Part shown: in pieces, positions 41,801 through 54,225 of the stretch
How the letters are laid out: each line of letters begins with the position of its first letter
How positions within the stretch are numbered: position 1 is the first letter of the stretch
NCBI GenBank assembly: GCA_040954595.2
Contig: CM082576.2
Location: 20,623,114-20,687,113 of the forward strand
Reading direction: 5' to 3'
Source: Balanoglossus misakiensis
Taxonomy: Eukaryota > Hemichordata
Length of the DNA: 64,000 nt
Notes under the pieces: model-generated
The model's database searches: none
Seen by the model: the letters and a program-made list of their open reading frames with translations, nothing else
Told to the model about the DNA's origin: nothing
Program-made: the position numbers and the translations under genes

Positions 41801-44800
41801 TCACCCCGAAGTCAATGCAAGAATTATACTATCAAAAAAATTCATATTACTCAAACACCAATCACCTATCAAACTATGAAGTTAAACTAACTCTCACGAC
41901 CTTGTCAGCTACCATCACCACCCCGTCACCACTCCCACCCAACTTTACCCAAACCTATTCCCACTCGTACTCCCATCACCACCCTGGCCTCCTTCACCAA
42001 AACCGCACCATCACTTACACCACACCTTGCACCAACCACAAATTTAAATCCTGGCATCTGGCAGTCACTATTATGCCAAAACAATCCAAACCAAATCAAA
42101 ATCGACCCTAGCCCAAGCCTACCATCAATACCCGACGACCAACCAAATAACACTTAACTCATACCGCTGCCACTCCTACAATACATCAGGACTCTTTTTT
42201 TACAAACCATTTGTAGAAAATAGACGACTAATGATTTAATCCCTACAAATATTCATCTATCACCCATCCCATCTATCACCCGTACATCATTCTCCACACT
42301 CATCCCAAAACCTAATCCTTACGGAACCCCACCTTAAACCAATGACCCATCCCATTCGTACCTCAAACCTCACCCCGAAGTCAATCCCAGAATTGTACTC
42401 TTAAAATATACGTTATTACTCAAACAACAATCACCGATCCAACTCCAAACTTAAACTAAGGCTCGCGACCTTGTCAGCTATCACCCACCACCCCAACACC
42501 ACTCACATCCAACTTTACCCGAACATACTCCTACTCGCACCCTCATCACCACCCTGGCCTACTTCACAAAAACCGCACCAGACCCTATAATGCCTCAATC
42601 TCTTACGTGACCACACCTTATTCCCACCACAAATCCTAGCCATCACTCAACCTATCATAGCCCAAACAAACCAAACTCAATCATTCTTGCCCCAAATATC
42701 ATCAACCAAGCCATCAATGCTCAACGGTGGTAACCCAAATAACACTTAACTTAAAGATTGGCATAAACCAAACTCATACCACTGCCACCCTAAATATACA
42801 ACACCAAGACTCTATTACGAACCAATACCTACCATTTGTAGCAAATACACGACCAAAGATTTGATCCCATCTATCATCCATATATCATCATTCCACACTC
42901 ATCCCGAAACTTAATCCTTACTGGGGCCCCACCCTAATCCGATAACCCAATCAACTTCGTACCTCAAACATCACCCCGAAGTCAATGCAAGAATTATACT
43001 ATCAAAAAAATTCATATTACTCAAACACCAATCACCTATCAAACTATAATGTTAAACTAACTCAGCTACCACTCACCACCCCGTCACCACTCCCACCCAA
43101 CTTTACCCAAACCTATTCACACTCGCACTCCCATCACCACCCTGGCCTCCTTCACCAAAACCGCACCATCTCTTACACCACACCTTACACCAACCACAAA
43201 TTTAAATCCTGGCAGTCACCCAACCTATTATGCCAAAACAATCCAAACCAAATCAAAATTGACCCTAGCCTAAGCCTACCATCAATACCCGACGGCCAAC
43301 CAAATAACACTTAACTCATACCGCTGCCACTCCAACAATACATCAGGACTCTTTTTTTATAAACCATTTGTAGAAAATAGACGACCAAAGATTTAATCCC
43401 TTCAAATATTCATCTATCACCCATACCATCTATCACCCATACATCATTCATCCACACTCATCCCAAAACCTAATCCTTACGGAACCCCACCTTAAACCAA
43501 TGAAGCAATCCCATTCGTACCTCAAACCTCACCCCGAAGTCAATCCCAGAATTGTACTCTTAAAATATACGTTATTACTCAAACAACAATCACCGATCCA
43601 ACTCCAAACTTAAACTAAGGCTCGCGACCTTGTCAGCTATCACCACTACCACACAACTTTACCCAAACCTATTCCCACGCACTCCTATCAGCACCCCGAC
43701 CAACATCCCAAAAGCCGCACTAGCCCCACCACAAATTTAAATCCTGGCAGTCACCCAACCTATCATAACTCAACGGCAACCCAAATAACTTAAAGATTGG
43801 CATAAATCCAAACTCATACCACTGCCACCCCAAATATACAAAACCAAGACGATATTACGAACCAATACCTACCATTTGTAGCAAATAAACGACCAAAGAT
43901 TTGATCCCATCTATCATCCATATATCATCCTTCCACACTCATGCCGAAACCTAATCCTTACTGGGGCCCCACCCTAATCCGATAACCCAATCAACTTCGC
44001 ACCTCAAACATCACCCCGAAGTCAATGCAAGAATTATACTATCAAAAAAATTCATATTACTCAAACACCAATCACCTATCAAACTATGAAGTTAAACTAA
44101 CTCTCACGACCTTGTCAGCTACCATCACCACCCCGTCACCACTCCCACCCAACTTTACCCAAACCTATTCCCACTCGTACTCCCATCACCACCCTGGCCT
44201 CCTTCACCAAAACCGCACCATCACTTACACCACACCTTGCACCAACCACAAATTTAAATCCTGGCATCTGGCAGTCACTATTATGCCAAAACAATCCAAA
44301 CCAAATCAAAATCGACCCTAGCCCAAGCCTACCATCAATACCCGACGACCAACCAAATAACACTTAACTCATAACGCTGCCACTCCAACAATACATCAGG
44401 ACTCTTTTTTTACAAACCATTTGTAGAAAATAGACGACCAAAGATTTAATCCCTACAAATATTCATCTATCACCCATCCCATCTATCACCCGTACATCAT
44501 TCTCCACACTCATCCCAAAACCTAATCCTTACGGAACCCCACCTTAAACCAATGACCCATCCCATTCGTACCTCAAACCTCACCCCGAAGTCAATCCCAG
44601 AATTGTACTCTTAAAATATACGTTATTACTCAAACAACAATCACCGATCCAACTCCAAACTTAAACTAAGGCTCGCGACCTTGTCAGCTATCACCACTAC
44701 CACACAACTTTACCCCAACCTATTCCCACGCACTCCTATCAGCACCCCGATCTACATCCCAAAAGCCGCACTAGCCCCACTACAAATTTAAATCCTGGCA

Positions 44801-45030
44801 GTCACCCAACCTATCATAACTCAATTATCCCAAACCAAATCAGAATTGACCCTAGCCCTAACATTGCCCAAGCCTGTTATCAATACTCGAAGGCCACCCA
44901 AATAACTCTTAACGTAACAAAAATCCAAACTCGTACTGCTGTTACCCCAACTAATTTAAAACGCTTTTACGCTATTCCGAACCAAAACCTGCAATTTTTA
45001 TACACGACAAAAGATCCTGACCATATAAGA
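38861..45030 (+). repeat. C/A-rich satellite array, main arm
   Basis: Monomers of roughly 500-620 bp alternate between two types. Shared words are CCACACTCAT, ACCCCGAAGTCAATGC or ACCCCGAAGTCAATCC, TCAAACACCAATCA, CCATTTGTAG and CGACCAAAGATTT. Starts of the ATCTATCATCCATATATCAT variant fall at about 39489, 40669, 41699, 42879 and 43909, alternating about 1,180 and 1,030 apart. The last 2.2-kb block is doubled (40261-42470 and 42471-44680). The open frames of about 100 codons in it are shared monomer by monomer and show no protein signature. Confidence 0.95.
40261..44680 (+). repeat. Two nearly identical 2,210-bp higher-order repeats
   Basis: Position n and n+2210 match almost base for base across both copies, with only a few differences noticed (for example TACAAACC against TATAAACC near 41148/43358, and GACGACTAATG against GACGACCAAAG near 42222/44432). 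Such low divergence implies a very recent duplication or ongoing homogenisation. Confidence 0.93.
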
Positions 45031-46247
45031 ACTCACCTATGTCAATATTACAAACTCCTACAAATTCTCTGACAGCTAATTAATAAAATTTATGTATTAA
45101 GGGTTAAAAACAATGGAAATCAATATGAATAATCTTTTTGAAAATATTATTAAAAACTCATTATTTGGGTGCAAATATGATAATTATTCTATATTCCAAG
45201 TATAAATTAAAAATGACTCATTTATCACTTCAAATTAAAAAAAAAAACTATTTTTAGGCTTAAAACATTAACTTTGTTTTCGAAAATATAAACACCCCTT
45301 GTGGATATATAGAGAATCAACATTTAATGACACCCATCTCGCTTGTCTGCTATGAGAGTAAAAACTCTTCCAAGAGAGACTTTGTCACACATTGTTTATT
45401 TCAAATGAAAATGATTTAACAAGCGATTTCAACATAAATACAAAATGATTAAATGCTTCAGAACACTTTAAAAATCTTTAAATACAATAACAAAACGATA
45501 TTTGGTCCATAACGTACGTTTTTAATAAAAATTATTAGATAATGATTTCAAACTCAAAAACAGCCCATATTTTTAGGCTTTGAAATAATTTTCGTCTATA
45601 ATAATCTAATTTAATAAGCTAAGTTTTTAATATTTGGAATTATAAACAATTATTATGCAAGAATTCACAAATATGATTTAGCAAGCAATTCCAATATTAA
45701 TATTTTTCAAGGCATTGAACCTGTTTTCTATCATTCTAAAGTCTCTTTTAAAAGTATTACAAAAAAACATTATTTGGCAAGAAAACTGCTCAATACGACA
45801 CTATAAATTGTTATTTGCACGTTTTAAATAAAAACGATTCAATAAACATTTTAAATTGAAAACCACTTATTTAGGCCAAAAAAACAATGTGAGATCATTA
45901 TTAAACCCTTGAAGCTTTATTTTTTCACAAAAATGTTTAATACCTTATAAAATCAATGTCATATTCAAAAAGCGTATATTTAACGGAAATGATTTAACAA
46001 GCAATTTCTATATATTTACACCCTTATTTAAGCCTTTGGAAAACTGTTAAATCATTCTAAAACCTTTCTTTGAAAATAACATAAAACCATCCTTTATTCG
46101 AGCCCAAAAACTTCATATCGCACATTTAACTCAAACACAATCTTATTTAGGGTTATAAACATTCTAAATTCCTTTTAAAATTTTTCTCTCGATTTAAGGC
46201 TTTTAAACACTTTATAATCATTCAAAAACTTTCATTGAAAGTATTAC
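45031..46247. repeat. AT-rich core, left part
   Basis: A mosaic of words such as TTTAGGCTTAAAACATT, AAAACGATATTTGG and AATGATTTAACAAGC that recur, direct or inverted, throughout the core to 53390. The left border 44780-45130 is the inverse of about 53290-53700, which makes this one arm of the central inversion. Confidence 0.85.
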
Positions 46248-47753
46248 TTAACACTTTCACTGCGTAGTTAATATATGCTAATGTATTCCTGTGCGTAGTT
46301 TCCTATGGTAAATTTAACTAATAAACAATGTTTTACTTTACCCTCTCTATCTCTTGTAATATGAAAGTATATGCAACGATATTTCCAGCAAGTATATTTT
46401 ATAAGACAACCAACATAATAAAACTGAAAAATGGTCACATGACCATTAATTGGTCATGTGACACTGGCAGCTATAATGGATTTCTGTCGAAATATGGTAA
46501 AAACAACAGATATTGTAATATAAGTGACTGAAATACTGTATTTAATTCATTGTATCACAGCTGACAGACAAACATAGTCAAAAACAACTTCCCCCTGTAT
46601 AAAAGGGAATAACAAGTGACTTTTGAGCAAGAAATTTGATCAAATTTATTAATGGACCATAAAAACAATTATCAAATCATGCCCACCATTTACATGTATA
46701 CATGTTTAAAATCTGAGAAAGAAATATAGATTATTAGTGAAAAGGTGAATGATTGAACTTGTAAATAAATAATAATAATAAAATAAATTAATTAAGTAAT
46801 TTATTAAATACTCTACGTTTTAATGAATTGCAAGTTGAAGAAATCAAGGTTGGTAAATATGAATATACACACATTTAAAAAAAATTCATTAGCATAGTAC
46901 TGTTTTGGCAATTCATTTCAAATGGATATAATACTCTGACAACATAGACTTCTGGCAAAGTCCCATCAAGATTTGCAAAGAAACCTACGCCTTCATTTAA
47001 TTCAGTGAAGTAGGCATCTAGCGAAATCTTGACCGGAAGGGCAACTCATCAATTGCAGGGTTGTCAAAAAATTGTGCGGTGTACATATCAGTTTGCTCTG
47101 ACAATGACATCAACTCAAACACATCACCAGGAAAGAACAGCTGAAAAAAGTCAACCGGTGCAAAGTCATCAGTGTCAACTAATAAACCTTAGCGACGATC
47201 GTATACAGACAACCAGTCCGGTGTGTAATTGTCATTTACGTCATACAAAACCCACCGCGTGTCACCATCAACGTTACGACGTCCGAGAACATGACAAAAA
47301 CCCTCCCTCTCTCTCTGTCTCTACTCTGTTGTCTCCGTGTCTGGCTTCTATTTCTGGTTCTATGATGTTGTTGTCCGTAATTTGGCTTCCGCTATCGCTA
47401 TGATCGCTGTCACTATCCTGAAAGACTTGTTCAAGAACTTCGTCGGCATCAAACTTTGCCCATGTCGCCATTTTTAAATACCAAGTGAATGAAAAAATAT
47501 GATCGGGGCGACCTAAAATCAGCTGTATAAGGAAACCCTTTGATGACAAAATCGACTTGATTGTTTACAATACATATGCGCATGCTCAATTAGGGTTGAC
47601 CCCTGTCCTATATATAGTCATACAAAATGAGTAAATAAGCAACGAACATAAAATAGAACAGACCAAGTAACGGACGCGATCTTGGCGCATTTATGCGCCT
47701 CCCGCATTCTGACTGCCGGCGCAGAAAATGCCCTCCCGCAGCGAAAGTGTTAA
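46248..47753 (-). mobile_element. piggyBac-like element with partial transposase
   Basis: The 1,498-bp element (46252-47749) has 13-bp ends CACTTTCACTGCG and CACTTTCGCTGCG (inverted), with TTAA on both sides. TTAAC(A/C)CTTTCRCTGC is typical of piggyBac-family termini. On the minus strand, 47472-47274 encodes an acidic MATWAKFDADEVLEQVFQ and then a DSDSDHSDS segment, characteristic of the N-terminus of piggyBac transposases. The catalytic domain is not present, so it is an internally deleted, non-autonomous copy. A hairpin with 12-bp arms lies at 46434-46462. Confidence 0.88.
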
Positions 47754-50700
47754 ATGTGCGATATGAAGTTTTTGGGCCCGAATAAAGGATGGATTTATGT
47801 TATGTTCAAAGAAAGGTTTTAGAATGATTTAACAGTTTTCCAAAGGCTTAAATAGGGGTGTAAATATATAGAAATTGCTTGTTAAATCATTTCCGTTAAA
47901 CATACGCTTTAAGAATATGACATAGATTCTATAAGGTATCAAACATTTTTTGTGAAAAATTAAAGCGTGTTATAGAAAAAAAATTCAAAAAGGTTTTTAA
48001 AAATGATCCCACATTGTTTTTTAGCATGAATAAGTGGTTTTGAATTTAAAATGCTTATTGAATCGTTTTTATTTAATACATGCGATAAGAAACTAATAAC
48101 GTTTTTGGTATCGTTTTGAGCAGTTTTCTTGCCAAATAATGTTTTTTTGTAATACATTCAAAAGAGACTTTAGAATGATAAGCAAAACATTTATATTGCT
48201 TATTAAGTCATTTTCATATTAAAAACTTAATTTTGGCTTATTTGATTTTTATTCAATACATATACAAGTGTTCTGAAGCCTTTAATCATGTTGCATTCAT
48301 GTTGAAATCGCTTGTTAAAACATTTTCATTTGAAGTAAACAATGTGAATAAAAACGATTTTATACCGAATTAAACCCTTTAAGTGAAAAATAATGCGTTT
48401 CATATCAAATTTCAAAGACGTGTTTAATAATGATCTCAGGGTGCTTTTTATGCCTGAATAAGTTTGTATTTAACTTTAAAATGCTTTACGGATCATTTTT
48501 ATTTAAAACCTGAAATATGGAACAAGCATTGTTTTAGTGTCGTTTTAAACAGTTTTCATTCCCAAATAATTAGTTTTTTTATCATATATACAAAGAAAGG
48601 TTTAAGAATTATATGTTACTGTATTAGAGCTTTAAATATGCGTGCATTTATGTATCGATTGTTTATTTAGTCATATTTTTTTCAAAATATACAATGTGCA
48701 TATAACATCATTTTATACCGTATTAAATAGTTTTTTTTATCAAATGTTCTAATAGTATTTACATGCCTAAATTAGTGTTTTGAAATGTTTCTTGTCTTTT
48801 TAAATATAAAAAAGCAATATATAACATAAATCGTTTTTTATGTCGTAAAGCATTTTAAATCCGTAAAGCATTTTAAAGTTAAATACAAACTTATTTAGGC
48901 ATAAAAAGCACCCTGAGATCATTATTTAACCCGTCTTTGAAATTTAATATGAAACGCATTATTTTTCACTTAAAGGGTTTAATTCGGTATAAAATCGTTT
49001 TTATTCACATTGTTTACTTCAAATAAAAATGTTTTAACAAGCGATTTCAACATGAATGCAACATGATTAAAAACTTCAGAACACTTTAAAATCATTCTAA
49101 ATAATTTCTTTGAATTTGCTACAAAATTCATTAATTTGTGCACAAAAACTTTAAATACAATAATAAAACGATATTTGGTCCATAACGAACTTATAAATAA
49201 AATTATTAGATATTGATTTCAAATTCAAAAACATCCAATATTTTTAGGCTTGCGAATTATTTTCATCTGAAAATATAATTAACTCCAAAAACTGATATAA
49301 AATAGATGTTTTTATTCGTATATGTATTGAATAAAAATCAAATAAGCCAAAATTAAGTTTTTAATATGAAAATGATTTAATAAGCAATATCAATGTTTTG
49401 CTTATCATTCTAAAGTCTCTTTTGAATGTATTACAAAAAAACATTATTTGGCAAGAAAACTGCTCAATACGATACTAAAAACGTTGTTAGTTTCATATCG
49501 CATGTATTAAATAAAAACGATTCAATAAGCATTTTAAATTCAAAACCACTTATTTAGGCTAAAAAACAATGAAGTATCATTATTAAAAACCTTTTTGAAA
49601 TTTTTTTCTATAACACGCTTAAATTTCTCACAAAAAATGTTTAATACCTTATAAAATCAATGTCATATTCACAAAGCGTATTTTTAATGGTAATGATTTA
49701 GAAAGCAATTTCTATATAATTACACCCCTATTTAAGGTTTTGAAAAAGTGTTTAATCATTCTAAAACCTTTCTTTGAACACAATACAAAACCATCCTTTA
49801 TTAGGGCCCAAAAACTGTTCAAAACGATATTTTTTCCATATAACACGTTTTGAAAAAAAATTAATAGATAGTGCTTTCTAACTCAAACACACCCTTATTT
49901 CGGCTTTTAAACATTCTAGATTCCTTTTAAAAATTTTCTCTCGATTTAAAGCTTTTTAATATCGTTTTAGTATTGTATTTAAAGTTTTTGTGCACAAATT
50001 AATGGTTATTTTGTAGCATATTCAAAGAAATGATTTAGAATGATTTTAAAGTGTTCTGAAGCCTTTAGTCATGTTGCATTCATAATAAAATATCTTGTTA
50101 AAACATTTTCATTTGAAGTTAACAATGTGAATAAAAACGATTTTATACCGAATTAAACCCTTTAAGTGAAAAATAATGCGTTTCATATCTAATTTCAAAG
50201 ACGGGTTAAATAATGATCTCAGGGTGCTTTTTATGCCTGAATAAGTTTGTATTTAACTTTAAAATGCTTTACGGATCATTTTTATTTAAAACCTGAAATA
50301 TGGAACAAGCATTGTTTTAGTGTCGTTTTAAACAGTTTTCATTCCCAAATAATTAGTTTTTTATCATATATACAAAGAAAGGTTTAAGAATTATATATTA
50401 CTGTATTAGAGCTTTAAATATGCGTGCATTTATGTATCGATTGTTTATTTAATCATATTTTTTTCAAAATATACAATGTGCATATAACATCATTTTATAC
50501 CGTATTAAATAGTTTTTTTTATCAAATGTTCTAACAGTATTTACATGCCTAAATTAGTGTTTTGAAATGTTTCTTGTCTTTTTAAATATAAAAAAGCAAT
50601 ATATAACATAAATCGTTTTTTATGTCGTATTGAACAGTTTTCGTGCCAAAATATTGTTTAAGTAATACTTTCAATGAAAGTTTTTGAATGATTATAATGT

Positions 50701-53390
50701 GTCTAAAAGCCTTAAATCGAGAGAAAAATTTTAAAAGGAATTTAGAATGTTTCTAATCCTAAATAAGATTGTGTTTGAGTTAAATGTGCGATATGAAGTT
50801 TTTGGGCCCGAATAAAGGATGGTTTTATGTTATGTTCAAAGAAAGGTTTTAGAATGATTTAACAGTTTTCCAAAGGCTTAAATGGGGATGTAAATATATA
50901 GAAATTGCTTGTTAAATCATTTCCGTAAAACATACGCTTTGTGAATATGACATTGATTTTTTAAGGTATTAAACATTTTTTGTGAAAAATTAAAGCGTGT
51001 TATAGAAAAAAATTTCAAAAAGGTTTTTAATAATGACCCCACATTGTTTTTTAGCCTAAATAAGTGGTTTTGAATTTAAAATGCTTATTGAATCGTATTC
51101 ATTTAATACATGCGATATGAAACTAACAGCGTTTTTAGTGTCGTATTGAGCAGTTTTCTTGCCAAATAATGTATTTTTGTAATACATTCAAAAGAGACTT
51201 TAGAATGATAAGCAAAACATTTATATTGGAAATGCTTATTAAATCATTTTCATATCAAAAACTTAATTTTGGCTTATTTGATTTTTATTCAATACATATA
51301 CGAATCAAAACATCTATTTTATATCAGTTTTTGGAGTTAATTATATTTTCAGATGAAAATAATTCGCAAGCCTAAAAATATTGTGTTTTTGAATTTGAAA
51401 TCAATATCTAATAATTTTATTTATAAGTGCGTTATGGACCAAATATCGTTTTAGTATTGTATTTAAAGTTTTTGTGCACAAACTAATTATTTGGGAATGA
51501 AAACTGTTTAAAAAACGATACTAAAACAATGCTTGTTCCATATTTCAGGTTTTAAAAAAAAAGATCCGTAAAGCATTTTAAAGTTAAATACAAACTTATT
51601 TAGGCATAAAAAGCACCCTGAGATCATTATTTAACCCGTCTTTGAAATTTAATATGAAACGCATTATTTTTCACTTAAAGGGTTTAATTCGGTATAAAAT
51701 CGTTTTTATTCACATTGTTTACTTCAAATGAAAATGTTTTAACAAGCGATTTCAACATGAATGCAACATGATTAAAGGCTTCAGAACACTTTAAAATCAT
51801 TCTAAATAATTTCTTTGAATTTGCTACAAAATTTATTAATTTGTGCACAAAAACTTCAAATACAATAATAAAACGATATTTGGTCCATAACGCACTTTTA
51901 AATAAAATTATTAGATATTGATTTCAAATTCAAAAACACCCAATATTTTTAGGCTTGCGAATTATTTTCATCTGAAAATACAATTAACTCCAAAAACTGA
52001 TATAAAATAGATGTTTTTATTCGTATATGTATTGAATAAAAATCAAATAAACCAAAATTAAGTTTTTAATATGAAAATGATTTAATAAGCAATATCAATG
52101 TTTTGCTTATCATTCTAAAGTCTCTTTTGAATGCATTACAAAAAAACATTATTTGGCAAGAAAACTGCTCAATACGATACTAAAAACGTTGTTAGTTTCA
52201 TATCGCATGTATTAAATAAAAACGATTCAATAAGCATTTTAAATTCAAAACCACTTATTTAGGCTAAAAAACAATATAGTTTCATTATTAAAAACCTTTT
52301 TGAAATTTTTTTCTATAACACGCTTAAATTTCTCACAAAAAATGTTTAATACCTTATAAAATCAATGTCATATTCACAAAGCGTATTTTTAATGGTAATG
52401 ATTTAGAAAGCAATTTCTATATAATTACACCCCTATTTAAGGTTTTGTAAAAGTGTTTAATCATTCTAAAACCTTTGTTTGAACACAATACAAAACCATC
52501 CTTTATTAGGGCCCAAAAACTGTTCAAAACGATATTTTTTCCATATCACACGTTTTGAATAAAAATTAATAGATAGTGCTTTCTAACTCAAACACACCCT
52601 TATTTCGGCTTTTAAACATTCTAGATTCCTTTTAAAAATTTTCTCTCGATTTAAAGCTTTTAATATCGTTTTAGTATTGTATTTAAAGTTTTTGTGCACA
52701 AATTAATGGTTATTTTGTAGCATATTCAAAGAAATGATTTAGAATGAATTTAAAGTGTTCTGAAGCCTTTAATCATGTTGCATTCATAATAAAATATCTT
52801 GTTAAAACATTTTCATTTGAAGTAAACAATGTGAATAAAAACGATTTTATACCGAATTAAACCCTTTAAGTGAAAAATAATGCGTTTCATATCTAATTTC
52901 AAAGACGGGTTAAATAATGATCTCAGGGTGCTTTTTATGCCTAAATAAGTTTGTATTTAACTTTAAAATGCTTTACGTATCATTTTTATTTAAAACCTGA
53001 AATATGAAACAAGCATTGTTTTAGTATCGTTTTAAACAGTTTTCATTCCCAAATAATTAGTTTTTTATCATATATACAAAGAAAGGTTTAAGAATAATAT
53101 ATTACTGTATAAGAGCTTTAAATATGCTTGTATTTATGCATCGATTGTTTATTTAATCATATTTTTTTCAAAATATACAATGTGCATATAACATCATTTT
53201 ATATCGTATTAAATAGTTTTTTTTTATCAAAATGAGGGTGCTTCATAGTATTTTCGAAAAAAAATTGATTTCAATGTTTTAAGCCTAAAAATAGGTTGTT
53301 TTTGAGTTCAAAATGATAATTTAATTTGTGCAATTTTCAAAAAGATGATTCATGTTAATTTCCATTGTTTTGAAGCCTAAATAAATACAT
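47754..53390. repeat. AT-rich core, alternately inverted segments
   Basis: Roughly 1-kb segments occur several times in both orientations. One marker, AATGCGTTTCATATC, is on + near 48380, 50175 and 52880, and inverted near 48955 and 51655. A second, GGGCCCGAATAAAGGATGG, is on + near 47775 and 50801, and inverted near 49795 and 52496 with small differences. Hairpin midpoints fall near 48.7-48.8 kb and 51.6 kb. No coding motif is present. Confidence 0.88.
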
Positions 53391-54225
53391 TTTATGAAAT
53401 AGCTGGCAGAGAGGATTAGTAGGAGTTTGTATTATTGACAGAAGTGAGTTCTTCCATGGTTAGGATCTTTGGTCATGTATAAAAATTGTAGGTTTTGGTT
53501 CGTAAAAGCGTTTTGGTGTTGTTTAGTTGGGAATGCGTTTGGATTATGCCAATCTTTACGTTAAGAGTTTTTTGGGTGGTCTTCGAGTATTTGGTAATGA
53601 TAGGGTTAGTGTCAATTTTGATTTGGTTTGGGATGTTTGAGTTATGATAGTTTGGGTTACTTCCAGGATTTAAATTTGTGGTGGGTCTTGTGCGGTTTTG
53701 GGGATGGAGGTCGGGGTGGTGATAGGGAGGCATGGGAATATGTTGGGGTAAAGTTGGCTGGTAGTGGTGATAGCTGACAAGGTACTGAGCCTTAGTTGAA
53801 ATTTGGAGTTTGATCGGTGATTGGTGTTTGAGTAATAACGTATTTTTTAAGAGTACAATTCTGGGATTGACTTCGGGTTGAGGTTTGAGGTAAGGAGTGG
53901 ACTGGGTCTGTTAAGGTGAGGTTCTAGTAAGGATTCGCGATGAGTGTGGAAGGATGATATATGGGATCAAATCTTTGGTCGTGCATTTGCTAGAAATGGT
54001 AGGTTTTGGTTTGTAATAGAGTCCTGATGTTGTATTGTTGGAGTTGCATTGGTAGAGTTTGGATTTGGATGCCAATCTTTAAGTCAAGTGTTACAAGTTG
54101 TGGTGGGTGTAAGGTGTGGTGTAAGAGATAGAGGCATTATGGGTCTGGTGCGGTTTTGGTGAAGGAGGCCAGGGTGGAGATGGGAGGGGGGCCAGTGGGA
54201 ATACATTGGGGTAAAGACCGTTTAA
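53391..54225 (-). repeat. C/A-rich satellite, short inverted arm
   Basis: The same satellite as 38861-45030 on the opposite strand, about 0.8 kb long. GGATTTAAATTTGTGGTGGG, GTTTGAGTAATAACGTATT and ATCAAATCTTTGGTCGTG match inverted words of the main arm in the expected order. The border toward the core mirrors 44880-45130. Confidence 0.92.

Noticed and set aside
39043-44363. Open frames of about 75-110 codons rich in His, Pro, Ser and Thr, repeated several times
   Set aside because: They follow the satellite monomers exactly, on both strands, and disappear where monomers differ by single bases. There is no sign of coding constraint.
47029-47403. 124-codon plus-strand open frame inside the piggyBac-like element
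   Set aside because: It overlaps the recognisable minus-strand transposase N-terminus and has no motif. It is a shadow frame.
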